Origin: CAWFXC01 sp963819735
GTDB lineage: Bacteria > Actinomycetota > Acidimicrobiia > IMCC26256 > DASPTH01
NCBI GenBank assembly: GCA_963819735.1
Contig: CAWFXC010000005.1
Span: 806,001-870,000 of the forward strand
Reading direction: 5' to 3'
Length of the DNA: 64,000 nt
In this document: piece by piece, positions 53,957-62,998 of the stretch
Position numbering within the stretch: the stretch's first letter is position 1
Layout: each line of letters begins with the position of its first letter
The notes under the pieces: generated by a model
What the model was told of the DNA's origin: nothing
Database searches by the model: none
What the model saw: only the letters and a program-made list of their open reading frames with translations
Made by a program: the position numbers and the translations under genes

Positions 53957-54052
53957 TCAATTGTTGCGATCCGAATTGTGTCCCCATCTCCAGGCGATGA
54001 CGAACACGATCGCGATGCTGATGATCGAGATGGTCCATGTCGTTGAAGTCAT
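53957..54052 (-). CDS. Single-helix membrane microprotein
   Basis: 31 residues from ATG 54052 with AGGAG 8 bases upstream: 'MTSTTWTISIISIAIVFVIA' then a short basic/polar tail. One membrane helix covers most of the protein. A good ribosome site and clean hydrophobic pattern support it; function unknown. Confidence 0.5.
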   Translation of the reverse strand: MTSTTWTISIISIAIVFVIAWRWGHNSDRNN

Positions 54053-54139
54053 GGTCCGCTCCTGTCACTGTCATTCACTGCGATCAAGATCGTGTGGTTG
54101 ATAGCGGTCTCCTGATGTCGCTGATCGGTTCGCGCAGCG

Positions 54140-55123
54140 TTAGCGGATGACCAGCTGTGGGCCGGTGCCGCCGCCGTAACGGGACACGTTCAGGGTCTGG
54201 ACGCCCGCGTCCACGTAGGCATTAACCGGGAGCGTCGAGGTGGCCGTGGCTCCGGGCTCGAGGCCGAGCTCGAGTGTGCCGAGCTCGACGTGCGTCGCGT
54301 CGCCTTGGTTCACGATCCGCAGCCAGTGGTCGCTCGACATGATGATGCAGCGTGGCCTCGGTACGTCGGGTCCGAGGACGATCTCGGCGATGACGGCGTT
54401 GTCGACCGGGCAGACGCCGGCCGCCGGTGCCGCCGGATCGGGAGAGGCGACCGGTGGGGCGGGCGCGACGTTCACCAGTGCCGGCGCGCTTGCGAGCGCG
54501 GCCTGGGTCTCGGGTCCTACCAGTCCGTCGACGGTGACGGCTTGCGCCTGTTGGAAGAACCGTGTGGTTGCCTCGGTGTCCGGGCCGTACACGCCGTCGA
54601 CTTGGAGCGATCGACTGCCAGCACCGACGGCGTCGAGCCACCTGTTGAGCGCCGACTGCCAGTCTGCGACCGCAGAGCCGCGGTCGCCCGGCGTGAGGAA
54701 CGGTCCCTGCGCGACCGGTGTGCGTCCCGCTTCCACGAGCTCGGGTGCACTCAGATACGCGGCGCGGGTCACGGGGCCGACGAGTCCGTCGATCGGCAGG
54801 CCCTGGGAGAACTGGAACCGGCGCGTGATCGAATCGGTGAGTCGTCCGTAGTCGCCGTCGACCTCGAGTCGGAAAGTATCCTCCGGCGCGACCACGTCGA
54901 GCCACTCATTCATCGCGCCTTGCCATGTGCGCACCGCATCGCCGGTCGAACCGATCCCGAGCAGCGGAGCGTCGGCGCTCCATGAGCCTGTGGCGTGACT
55001 GGCGGCATTCGCCGCGCCGGAGGTGGCTACCGCTCCCGCAGAATTGATGCCGGTCAGGAGGGCGAGACACGCGGCAGCGGCAGAGACGCGCGCGAGACGC
55101 TTGGCTCGGCTTCGCGCGGTCAT
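54140..55123 (-). CDS. Secreted protein with two peptidoglycan-binding domains
   Basis: 327 residues from ATG 55123, which overlaps the upstream stop (ATGA). An N-terminal signal peptide ('RLARVSAAAACLALLTGI' ending near 'SAGAVA') is followed by two PG_binding_1 repeats: 'LEVDGDYGRLTDSITRRFQF' with 'LPIDGLVGPVTRAAYLSAP', and 'LQVDGVYGPDTEATTRFFQQ' with 'VTVDGLVGPETQAALASAP'. After a Pro/Ala linker, a Cys-containing C-terminal domain (about residues 240-327) is unknown. It likely binds the cell wall. Confidence 0.85.
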   Translation of the reverse strand: MTARSRAKRLARVSAAAACLALLTGINSAGAVATSGAANAASHATGSWSADAPLLGIGSTGDAVRTWQGAMNEWLDVVAPEDTFRLEVDGDYGRLTDSITRRFQFSQGLPIDGLVGPVTRAAYLSAPELVEAGRTPVAQGPFLTPGDRGSAVADWQSALNRWLDAVGAGSRSLQVDGVYGPDTEATTRFFQQAQAVTVDGLVGPETQAALASAPALVNVAPAPPVASPDPAAPAAGVCPVDNAVIAEIVLGPDVPRPRCIIMSSDHWLRIVNQGDATHVELGTLELGLEPGATATSTLPVNAYVDAGVQTLNVSRYGGGTGPQLVIR

Positions 55124-55761
55124 CGGTTCGATGCGCTCGCGCCGGCAGGAAGATGCGGGAGCGCTTGGATGTCCGGGGGATCTGCGTCGAAGGTGCTCGA
55201 CTCCCGTTGTGCGCGTTCTAGGAGCCGCTCGAACAGCTCCCGATAGGTGAGGACTGCACCCAGCAACTGGTCGGTTGTGGCGCGACCGAGTTCGGCGAGA
55301 CAGAACGCGCGGTGTGCGGCGCGATAGGAATCGGCGAGATCGGGATCTTCGACGGACAACGCGTCGGCGCGCACCGCTCCGTCGACAGTGGGAAATCCAC
55401 GCTCGTCCATGACGGTGACGACGAGGTGTTCGGCTTCGCGGACCGAACATTCGGGAGCGTCGATGAATGTGAACTGGAGCCGACGCCAGAGCCCGCTGAG
55501 CTCCTTGCGTTCGTGTGGCGGCAGCGTCGGGTGATCGAGCGCGCCGTAGCGCTCGATCCGAGCTTCGAGGGCATGTTCACCATCTCGCTGGCCTTCGCGG
55601 CGAACTGCGAGGTCGTACTCGGGACCGAAACGCTCCCGGAGGCGCTCGGCGCGACGACGGCGATTGCGGCGGTCGCGCAGCATTCGAGCGGTCCCCGCGC
55701 CGATCAGGGTAAAGGCGGCAAGTCCGAGGACGATCACCACGATCAGTGCGAAGGATTCCAA
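55120..55761 (-). CDS. Membrane-anchored protein (hypothetical)
   Basis: 213 residues from ATG 55761. One N-terminal helix ('FALIVVIVLGLAAFTLIGAG') then a basic stretch ('MLRDRRNRRRRAERLRERFG') and a soluble helical domain with 'FGPEYDLAVRREGQR' and 'ERKELSGLWRRLQFTFID' and 'EAEHLVVTVMDERGFP'. This pattern is common in bacteria as an uncharacterised family. Co-translated with the peptidoglycan-binding protein, so a cell-envelope link is likely. Confidence 0.72.
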   Translation of the reverse strand: MESFALIVVIVLGLAAFTLIGAGTARMLRDRRNRRRRAERLRERFGPEYDLAVRREGQRDGEHALEARIERYGALDHPTLPPHERKELSGLWRRLQFTFIDAPECSVREAEHLVVTVMDERGFPTVDGAVRADALSVEDPDLADSYRAAHRAFCLAELGRATTDQLLGAVLTYRELFERLLERAQRESSTFDADPPDIQALPHLPAGASASNR

Positions 55762-55892
55762 TGCATCTCTCCCTTGGGTGCGGCGGACTGGTCTCTCCGA
55801 ACGTGCCCAGGCTTCGTTGCAGTTCGGTTGCGACGTAACGTCATACTCGTGACAACAAGCACCGCGTCACGCAGTGGCAGCTCTGCCGAGAA

Positions 55893-56263
55893 TCAGCTTC
55901 GACCGGCGGCAACCAGAGCTATGCCCGGATAGTCGGGTGGGTAGCGCAGGGCGCGGAACGTCCACCAGGGTTCGATGGGTTCGCCGGCGCCGCTCGACTT
56001 CGGGGTGTCGGGCCGCACGGTGTAGTGCGGATTGTTGAACTCCCAGACCGTGTTGTTGAACACGAGGATCTCGCCTGCTCCCGGCAGACCGGCGGGGTCG
56101 CACTCCGCACCCAGGCGATGGACAGGACGTCACCGTTCGGGAGCGGCTCGCGCTGGTGCTGACCGGGTGTTGCTGATGCTCCACGACCCCTGGGCTCCCA
56201 GGTCGGGTACGTGTTGGTCGCAGCATCGCAGGCGGACGTTGTGATCCGGTGACGGCGGTACAC
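55893..56263 (-). pseudogene. Fragment of a secreted protein (arylsulfotransferase-like?), frameshifted
   Basis: Two frames join near 56100. The first has 'GQHQREPLPNGDVLSIAWVR' (an H...LPNGxxL pattern seen in ASST-like beta-propellers). The second has 'GAGEILVFNNTVWEFNNPHY' and ends 'FRALRYPPDYPGIALVAAG'. No start or full domain remains. Assignment to arylsulfotransferase-like proteins is tentative. Confidence 0.4.
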
Positions 56264-56325
56264 CCTTCACTCGATCCGCGCGTGACCGTCACCGGATCAC
56301 AACGCCACGGCGGCACCGTGGCGGG

Positions 56326-56679
56326 ATGGACACCACTGACCCCGAGTCCCTGTCCGGTGCCGCTGCCCAGGGGTGTCGGTTCACCGTCGAGACCGATCGG
56401 GACGACGTCGTCGTCGTGGCGGTCGTCGGTGACCTCGATCCGCCGTCGGCGCGGGTGCTGCTGGAATTGGTCGAATGCGCCATCGGTACACCGGGCACCA
56501 GTCGGGGCATCGAGGTCGATCTGCGTCAGCTGCGCGCCTGCTCGAATTCGGGTGTTCGCGCTCTCGCAGGGTGCGCACAGCTCGGGGCCCGCCTCCGAGA
56601 AGGACTTCATTTCCGCGTTGGCATCGCACCGGAGGTCATCGATTATTCGTCTGGTGGATCGGCAACACTACGGAGGTGA
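56326..56679 (+). CDS. STAS-domain protein
   Basis: 117 residues from ATG 56326. 'VAVVGDLDPPSARVLLELVE' and 'IEVDLRQLRACSNSGVRALA' form the STAS fold, with Ser/Asn at the usual phosphorylation site ('CSNSGV'). It is the first gene of a tightly coupled operon: its stop overlaps the start of the response regulator (GTGA). A partner-switching role is likely. Confidence 0.78.
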   Translation: MDTTDPESLSGAAAQGCRFTVETDRDDVVVVAVVGDLDPPSARVLLELVECAIGTPGTSRGIEVDLRQLRACSNSGVRALAGCAQLGARLREGLHFRVGIAPEVIDYSSGGSATLRR

Positions 56680-57359
56680 CCCAAACAGTGCTCGTCGTCG
56701 AGGATGACTCGCGAATCAGGTCGGTTATCCGCATGGCGCTCGAAAGTGAGGGCTACAAGGTCGAGGATGCATCGTCGGGCGAGTCCGCGCTCCGGGTGTT
56801 CGTGGCGACGGCGCCCGAGATCGTGATCCTCGACGTCATGTTGCCCGACATCAATGGCTTCGACGTGTGCCGGACGCTACGGCAGGACAGCGGTGTGCCG
56901 ATCCTCATGCTCTCGGCTCGCTCCGACACGCATGACGTCGTCGCCGGTCTCGAGGCGGGCGCGGACGACTATGTGACGAAGCCGTTCGTGGCGAAGGAGC
57001 TCGCCGCTCGCATGCGTGCGCTGCTACGCCGCGTCGTTCCGGGTGACCCTCGAGTTTCGGTGCTGCGGTTCGGCGACGTCGAGATCGCCCCCGACGCCGG
57101 CGCGGTCACGCGGGATGGGCGAGACGTTCCTCTCACGAAGACCGAGTTCCGTCTGCTGTGTGAGCTCGCCCGCAACGCGGGGCTGGTCCTGAGCCGTGAG
57201 CAGCTCCTCGATCGGGTGTGGGGCTACGACTACCTGGGGGACGGTCGACTCGTCGACGCGCATGTGCGCCGCCTGCGCACGAAGATCGAAGCCGACCCGT
57301 CGGACCCGGAGCTCGTCGTGACCGTGAGAGGACTGGGGTACCGCATGAACCGCCGATGA
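56676..57359 (+). CDS. OmpR-family response regulator (MtrA-like)
   Basis: 227 residues from GTG 56676. Receiver 'TVLVVEDDSRIRSVIRMALE', phospho-Asp in 'IVILDVMLPDINGFD', 'ILMLSARSDTHDVV', 'DDYVTKPFVAKELAAR'. Winged helix 'LTKTEFRLLCELARNAGLVL', 'REQLLDRVWGYDYLGD', 'VDAHVRRLRTKIEADP'. These are MtrA/RegX3-like. Its order RR-HK-GerMN lipoprotein copies mtrA-mtrB-lpqB, which controls cell wall and division in actinobacteria. Confidence 0.9.
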   Translation: MTQTVLVVEDDSRIRSVIRMALESEGYKVEDASSGESALRVFVATAPEIVILDVMLPDINGFDVCRTLRQDSGVPILMLSARSDTHDVVAGLEAGADDYVTKPFVAKELAARMRALLRRVVPGDPRVSVLRFGDVEIAPDAGAVTRDGRDVPLTKTEFRLLCELARNAGLVLSREQLLDRVWGYDYLGDGRLVDAHVRRLRTKIEADPSDPELVVTVRGLGYRMNRR

Positions 57360-58754
57360 CGCTCGAGACCGAAGGGACCCGTGGGCGCAGCCGCGGCCTG
57401 CGGTTTCGACTGGTCGTCCTCTTCGCAGTCGGCGGGTTGGTCCTGTCGTCGGTGTTCGCGCTTGGCACTTACTCGTTCGCCAAGCGCTACCTCGTGTCGC
57501 AGCGTGAACGAACCGCCCAACGACAAGCGTTCCTCGACGCGCACGCGTTCCGTGGTGCGCTCGGGGCCGACTCGACCTCAGTCGCCGACGCGCTCGCAGG
57601 GCTCGAGGTGCCGACAGGCACGAGTGTGGTGATCCGCAAGGATGGCTCGTGGTACGGCACGTCCGTCGCGCTCGGCAGAGACGATGTTCCCACCGAGCTG
57701 CGTGCGCTGGTACGGAATGGTGGAGCTGGCCATCAGCGCATCTCGACGGCCGGCGGACCGGCGATCGCAATCGGGCTACGCATTCCCGCACTCGATGCCG
57801 ACTACTTCGAGATCGTCGTGCTCAGCGAGCTCGCGAGCACGCTCCAAGTCATTCGCGACACACTGTTCGGCGCCGCCGCGCTGACTACGATCGCCGCGGC
57901 GCTGCTCGGGATCTGGGCTGCTCGCCGCGTGCTCTCGCCTTTGCGCGAAGTCGAGCGCGACCGCATCGGCGATCGCAGCCGGCGATCTCTCCCAACGCCT
58001 CGACGTCCGAGGTGACACCGACCTCGACCCGCTGACCGGATCCTTCAATCACATGGTCGACGCGCTCCAGCAGCGCATGGAACGAGACGCTCGGTTCGCG
58101 TCCGACGTGAGCCACGAGCTCCGCTCGCCCCTCACGACGCTCTCGGCATCCGCCGAGGTGCTCGAGGCGCGAGCCGCCGATCTTCCGGCCCAGATCCGCG
58201 AGCCGCTCGAGCTCCTCGGGTCGGAGGTGCAGCGCTTCGAACGGCTGGTCTCGGAGCTCCTCGAACTCGCGCGGGCCGAAGCCGGAGTCGATGGGCTCGA
58301 GCTCGAACCGGTCAACCTCGGAGAGCTGGTGCTGCACACCGTGGGGCTCACCGATGGTGGCGACTTCGTCGTTGAGATCGATCCCGGTCTTGCAGCTGCG
58401 CCCGTGCTCACCGACAAGCGACGCGTGAACCGAATTCTGGCGAATCTCGTGGAGAACGCGCGCAACCACGGCTGCGGCGTCCGATCGGTCTCTCTCGCGC
58501 GCAATGGTGACTATGCCCGCCTCGTCGTCGACGACCTCGGCGAAGGTGTGGGAACGGCGGAGCGGGATCGCATCTTCGAGCGGTTCTTCCGCGGCGCCGC
58601 CGCCGGGCGCCGCGACGCGAGCACGGGTACCGGCCTCGGTCTCGCACTCGTCGCTGAACACGTGCGACAGCTCCACGGCACCGTCCGCGTCGAGGAGGCG
58701 TCACCTCCGCCGGGTGCCCGCTTCGTGGTCGAGTTCCCCGTGGAGGACGCGTGA
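57356..58754 (+). CDS. Sensor histidine kinase (MtrB-like), frameshifted
   Basis: Starts at ATG 57356 (ATGA overlap). The first frame gives a membrane helix ('RLVVLFAVGGLVLSSVFALG'), an extracytoplasmic domain, a second helix ('TLFGAAALTTIAAALLGIW') and the first part of HAMP ('RRVLSPLREVER'). The HAMP continues in another frame as 'ASAIAAGDLSQRLDVRGD'; the switch is in a GCGCG tract near 57957. Then 'DVSHELRSPLTTLSASAEVL' (phospho-His, about residue 252), 'LVENARNHG', 'DDLGEGVG' and 'GTGLGLALVAEHV'. The span is one base over a multiple of three. If real, the kinase is split. Confidence 0.8.
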
Positions 58755-59329
58755 TCCGACGAATCGTCATCGCCGCAGGCACGGTTGCGCTCGCGAGCAT
58801 GCTCGCGGCTTGTGGCGTCAGCGCGCAGTCGGAACCCCAGGTCGTCGACCATGCCGATGTGCCCTTCGGTCTCGCGCAACGGGATCGCGCCACAGCGACG
58901 ACGCTCCCGAAGTCGGGCTTCTCCTACGCCTTGTACTTCGTGGATGGCGACCATCTCCGCTCGGTCACACGGACGGGTCCGACACCTCTCGATGCCATCA
59001 CGATTCTCCGGACCCTGGTGCGTGGTCCAGATCGATCAGAGATCCGGGACGGACTGCGCACCGTCTTGCCGCCCGATCTCGAGATCGACCACGTGACGGT
59101 CAAAAACCGGATCGCGACGGTTGCGCTGCAAGGATCGGGCGCTCTGAACAACTCGAACGACCAGACGGCTCTGGGCGTCGCCCAGATGGTGTTCGCCATG
59201 ACGGATCTCGCTGCCATCGACCGGGTGCGGTTCGAGATCGACGGGAAGGTGGCCGAGATCCCCCGTGGCGACGGAACGCTGTCGACCAAACCGGTCGAGC
59301 GGGCCGACTACCCGGCGGTGTTGTCGTAG
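58751..59329 (+). CDS. GerMN-domain lipoprotein (LpqB-like)
   Basis: 192 residues from GTG 58751, overlapping the kinase stop (GTGA). A lipoprotein signal ('IVIAAGTVALASMLAACGVS', Cys at about 21) is followed by a GerMN domain: 'ITILRTLVRGPDRSEIRDGL', 'DHVTVKNRIATVALQGSGAL', 'LGVAQMVFAMTDL'. In mtrAB-lpqB, LpqB tunes MtrB signalling at the membrane; a similar role is inferred. It lacks the long beta-propeller of full LpqB. Confidence 0.82.
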   Translation: MIRRIVIAAGTVALASMLAACGVSAQSEPQVVDHADVPFGLAQRDRATATTLPKSGFSYALYFVDGDHLRSVTRTGPTPLDAITILRTLVRGPDRSEIRDGLRTVLPPDLEIDHVTVKNRIATVALQGSGALNNSNDQTALGVAQMVFAMTDLAAIDRVRFEIDGKVAEIPRGDGTLSTKPVERADYPAVLS

Positions 59330-59422
59330 CTGCTGTTCTGTCAAGAGACGGCAACGTGTTTCGCGCGTGATCGCACTCTGTGTCGTGAACCATGTCATCA
59401 CACACACATGGAGGCAAACACG

Positions 59423-59626
59423 ATGAGACACACGATCACGCAAGGTGTGCGATACCTCGATTTGGACCACGATGGGGTTCCAGACGCAGTCCTGATCACC
59501 GAGACCTGGCCCGACGAACCCGACGTCCCTCGCGAAGGTTCTGGGTCGACTGTGGTCGAGACACTCGAAGCAGGCATCGGGATCGACGGCCGTCCCCACA
59601 CCGTCTCGGTGAACACCCACCACTGA
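59423..59626 (+). CDS. Small protein with EF-hand-like motif (hypothetical)
   Basis: 67 residues from ATG 59423 (GGAGG 8 bases upstream). It begins 'MRHTITQGVRYLDLDHDGVP', where D-x-D-x-D-G is a calcium-binding-type loop. Rest is polar and ends in His residues. No family recognised; calcium binding is a guess from one motif. Confidence 0.6.
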   Translation: MRHTITQGVRYLDLDHDGVPDAVLITETWPDEPDVPREGSGSTVVETLEAGIGIDGRPHTVSVNTHH

Positions 59627-59673
59627 CTGCCAACCCACGGAACGAACACCACCGACCCACCCGAAGGATCACG

Positions 59674-59985
59674 ATGCTGGAGATCACGGAACGCGCCGCC
59701 ACGCTCATCGCCGAGGCGTGCAACGTGCAAGAGCTCCCGGAGGCGGGCGGCCTTCGCATCTCGCGGAAGAGCGCAGACCACCACGACGAAGCCGTGTCCT
59801 TAGTCGTCGCATTCGTCGATCGACCGCAAGCGAGCGACACTGCGCTGCAGGCCGGCCCGGCGACGGTACTCCTGGCCGAAGGAGTCGAGCGCCTGGTGGC
59901 CACGCGCGTGCTCGACGTCAAGCGCAGCGGCCTGCCCCCAAGTCTCGTGCTCCGCTCGCACAAGGCTTCGACTGCGGACGCATAG
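59674..59985 (+). CDS. HesB/IscA-like protein without conserved cysteines
   Basis: 103 residues from ATG 59674 with GAAGGA upstream. 'MLEITERAATLIAEACNVQE' and 'GGLRISRKSADHHDEAVSLV' resemble HesB/IscA A-type carrier proteins. The three Cys that hold the cluster are missing; only one Cys is present. Such Cys-poor HesB-like proteins are common in actinobacteria, function unknown. Confidence 0.65.
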   Translation: MLEITERAATLIAEACNVQELPEAGGLRISRKSADHHDEAVSLVVAFVDRPQASDTALQAGPATVLLAEGVERLVATRVLDVKRSGLPPSLVLRSHKASTADA

Positions 59986-60010
59986 ACCGAGTCCGACGCG
60001 TTACGACGGG

Positions 60011-60371
60011 CTAACCGAGTGCGCTCGATCGGACGGCGGGCGTCACCGCGACTGACAGGGGCGTTTCTCGGGCTCGCACACTCTCCGGCCCGGGGTCCTG
60101 CACGCTCTTGTACAGGAAGAACCGCGCTGCTGCCGGTGACGCTTCACAAGCAAAGCTGAAATCATCACTCGCTGCGCGTCGGTGGATCCTCAGCACGACC
60201 GGCGATGGATCCGAGCTCCGCGGCCGCGCGTCGTCGCGCAACCCGGAACGGAACTCCTTCGCTGCTTGGCCCATACCCCTTGGCCAGCTCTGGAAGCTTC
60301 TTCGATCCGAAGAGGAGGACCACCACGACCAACACGATGAGAATCGACCGGTCCGACGTCCACGCCCGCAC
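60011..60371 (-). pseudogene. TatA-like translocase subunit, frameshifted
   Basis: From GTG 60371: 'SILIVLVVVVLLFGSKKLPE' is the TatA membrane helix with the FGxxKLPEL hinge. The amphipathic helix continues in another frame as 'GMGQAAKEFRSGLRDDARPR'; the change is in AAGGGGTATGGG near 60283. The tail is long and unusual. Span is one base over a multiple of three. TatA normally forms the Tat export channel; no tatC is near. Confidence 0.65.
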
Positions 60372-60431
60372 CGTAGTGACACACTGGCCGAATGGGGAGC
60401 GCACTCGGGTCAAGTTGCGACGTTTCGGGGG

Positions 60432-61029
60432 TTGGTCGGCTCGAAGGGGTTCGAGGGGCCGCATCTGCGCCTGGACGGCGAACTCGTACAGGGGTTCGAA
60501 GCGATCGACCGGTCCGACTTCTACGATCCGCGACGCGGTGACGCTCACGTCTTCTCGTTGGCTGTGACGTCGACGGCTTGGTTCGTCGCCGTGCACGTCG
60601 GCGGTCTCTGGCGCTCGATGGACCGTGGCGTCTCCTGGTCGCAGGTCGTGCCTACGAAAGCCGATGTCCACCATGTGATAGCCAGCGAGGACGGGGTCGT
60701 TGTCGTGGCGGCGGCGGCGGGTATCGCCGTGTCGACGGACGGCGGCTCGAGCTTTGGGCCGTGGCGTACAGACGGTTTGGCCCAACCTCTACTGCACGGC
60801 GGTGGCCCGGTCTGGCGCCGTGTTGGTGATCGGCTCATCGGACGGACCGTTCGGCGAGACGGTGCTTTACCGGGGTGCACTCGAAGGCGGTGGCTTCGAG
60901 CGCACCGGCGTCGATCTTCCGACGACGGAGCCCGTGCTGGCCCGGCAGCTACTGGAGAGCGACGGGGTCGGATTTCGTTACTCAGGGCGGACGTCGGCCG
61001 ATGGGTGGACTTGGGTGTTGGCAACCTGA
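60432..61029 (+). pseudogene. BNR/YCF48-type beta-propeller protein, frameshifted and N-truncated
   Basis: Propeller blades with Asp-box-like repeats: 'VHVGGLWRSMDRGVSWSQVV', 'AGIAVSTDGGSSFGPWRTDG'. After a frame change near 60781 it continues as 'YCTAVARSGAVLVIGSSDGP', 'FRYSGRTSADGWTWVLAT'. Members are normally about 300 residues with four or more blades; the first blades are lacking. Start at TTG 60432 is uncertain. Span is one base over a multiple of three. Confidence 0.55.
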
Positions 61030-61123
61030 GTCCACTCCTCGCGACCGGTGGCGACGAGTTCCTCGTGCCGAAGTGGTCTCATGTCGTGGTCGCCTGTCAG
61101 TTCCACACAGAGCATCCAGTGAT

Positions 61124-62852
61124 TGTCAAGTTCCGGTAGCCCTGCGACGTTCTGGGTCCGGTAGCTGTGCGACGGTCAGGCGGCGTTGATTCGGTTGGGT
61201 CGACCGGCGGGGTTGGCGAGGGCGCCGTGTTGGCGGGTGGGGTCGTGACGGATCGGATGCGTGCGGACCAGCTCGCCTTCGAACGCGATCTGGATCTGGT
61301 CGTCGACGATCGCGACTTGGACTTGCTTGCGGGCATACGCGCTGCCGACGCGATAGCTGGCGGCGGCGAAGCTGATCGACCCGGTGGTGTCGACCTTGCG
61401 TGTGACCGCGTCGCTGGATGGCGCGACGGGATGGTCAGGACGGTTCGCTTCGCGTTTGCGGGGCTTACGGCCCGAGACCTGACGAGCGAGCGCGGCACGT
61501 TCTCGAGCCGGGTCGTGGGTGCGAGCACGCGTCGCGACGAGCACACCGCGGTGATGGAACGAGACGAGCTCACCCTCGATCGAGATCCGCACGGTCTGGC
61601 CCGCGAGCCATCGGGCGACGTGATAGTTCGCGGCGGCGAAGCTGACGATGCCGTGCCGGTTCACGCGACGTGTCGCGATCAACGGTGCTGCCACCTCGAG
61701 CTCGAGTTCGAGTTCGAGTTCGAGTCGTGGCGGTGCTTCGACGGCTTCACGTTGGGAGAGGGCAGCGAGTTCGAAACGACGGATCGGCGCGACCATCCCG
61801 ATGCCCTGATGGGGTCGCTCATGGTTGTAGTGCTCGACCCACGCATCAATCGCGGCTTGCGCGGCGGCGAGATCGGTGAAGGTCTGTCCGGCGATGCCTT
61901 CGCTCTTGAGTGTCTTGTGGAAGCGTTCCACCTTCCCCGTCGTGGTCGGTGACCTTGGCGCGGTGAGCAGATGCCGGATGCCGTTCTCGCGACAGATCCG
62001 ATCGAAAAGCACCTCACCGTTCCCGCGACCAAACCGGTTCGTGAACACCTTCCCGTTATCCGTCAGTACTGCTTCAGGGATGCCATAGGTGCGCATCGCG
62101 AGGCTCAGCGCATCACACGTCGGTTTCGCGGTCGGACGCGCGACGACCAACGCGCTGACGCAGAACCGCGAGTGATCATCGATACCAGTCACGATCGACG
62201 GTCGGGTCCCATCCGCGAGGCGCACCCCGCCGGTGATGTCCATCTGCCACAACTCCATCGACCGGGCTCGTTCCCACCGTCGATAGTCAGCCCGCTTCCG
62301 GCGACGCGCGACCGGCGTGATCAGGTGGTGACGGACCAGGCAGCGATAGATCGACGTCTTGCCAGGGACCGGATCGAAGCCCTCCCGGGCGAGCTGATGA
62401 CCGATCGTGCGGGGACCCCAGCCCGGATGGTCATGACGCATCTCGATGATGCGCGCCTCCACCACCGCTGGCATCTGATGCGGACACGACGCCGGCACCG
62501 GCGACCCATCCACCAGGCCCACCACCCCGTCGTCTGCGTACTTGCGCAGCCACCGATGGACCGTCTGGCGGCTCACCCCATACCGGGCAGCGACCCCCAC
62601 CACCGTCGCTCCGTCGAGCACCTCATGCACCGCCGACACCCGCTGATCCACGACCCGCAGCTCCACCAACACGACCGACCTCCCGCTCCTCGTCGGAGCG
62701 AAAGCACAGCCCGTCAGCCACCCAGGTGTCACCCACCAGCCGGACCCACCATCGCCAGGCAGCCGGACCCACTGTCGCCGAGCTACCGGACCCGCGTCCG
62801 CGAAATGTCACCCACGTACCGGAGCCGCAGTGTCAACCATGAACCGGAACAG
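61124..62852 (-). mobile_element. IS481-family insertion sequence, about 1729 bp
   Basis: Ends begin TGTCAAGTTCCGG (left) and CTGTTCCGG (right, other strand), each followed by repeated CCGGTA/GGTTC-type motifs. The element is flanked by an exact 18-bp direct repeat, CACAGAGCATCCAGTGAT, at 61106-61123 and 62853-62870. This is the probable target duplication, longer than is usual for the family. The transposase gene fills it. Confidence 0.78.
61176..62672 (-). CDS. IS481-family transposase
   Basis: 498 residues from GTG 62672 (GGGAGG 7 bases upstream). N-terminal HTH 'GVAARYGVSRQTVHRWLRKY' and HTH2 'HDHPGWGPRTIGHQLA', rve core with acidic residues in 'ELWQMDITGG', 'AVLTDNGKVF' and 'GKVERFHKTLKSEG'. 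The C-terminus has two similar beta-rich repeats ('GIVSFAAANYHVARWLAGQ' and 'GSISFAAASYRVGSAYARKQ') linked by an ELELEL stretch that comes from a 6-base tandem repeat near 61,700-61,733. Intact. Confidence 0.9.
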   Translation of the reverse strand: MLVELRVVDQRVSAVHEVLDGATVVGVAARYGVSRQTVHRWLRKYADDGVVGLVDGSPVPASCPHQMPAVVEARIIEMRHDHPGWGPRTIGHQLAREGFDPVPGKTSIYRCLVRHHLITPVARRRKRADYRRWERARSMELWQMDITGGVRLADGTRPSIVTGIDDHSRFCVSALVVARPTAKPTCDALSLAMRTYGIPEAVLTDNGKVFTNRFGRGNGEVLFDRICRENGIRHLLTAPRSPTTTGKVERFHKTLKSEGIAGQTFTDLAAAQAAIDAWVEHYNHERPHQGIGMVAPIRRFELAALSQREAVEAPPRLELELELELEVAAPLIATRRVNRHGIVSFAAANYHVARWLAGQTVRISIEGELVSFHHRGVLVATRARTHDPARERAALARQVSGRKPRKREANRPDHPVAPSSDAVTRKVDTTGSISFAAASYRVGSAYARKQVQVAIVDDQIQIAFEGELVRTHPIRHDPTRQHGALANPAGRPNRINAA

Positions 62853-62870
62853 CACAGAGCATCCAGTGAT

Positions 62871-62892
62871 CTTGCCACCCAACTTGCCACCC
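62871..62892 (+). repeat. Arm-type direct repeats near the right att site
   Basis: CTTGCCACCC at 62871-62880 and 62883-62892, the same pair with the same 12-base period as at 26,676-26,697 beside the integrase. They lie about 107 bases before the right core and look like integrase arm-binding sites. Confidence 0.45.
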
Positions 62893-62998
62893 AGACGCCT
62901 CTCCAACAACCGGTGTGCCACGGTGCCCATCAGCCGCGAGCATTGGTACTGCTTGATCCTCCGCGATCGTGATCCCCAGTGACTGCAACGTCCTGACT

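Noticed and set aside
61697..61733. Six-base tandem repeat as a regulatory microsatellite
   Set aside because: It lies inside the IS481 transposase and encodes an in-frame ELELEL linker, so it is coding.
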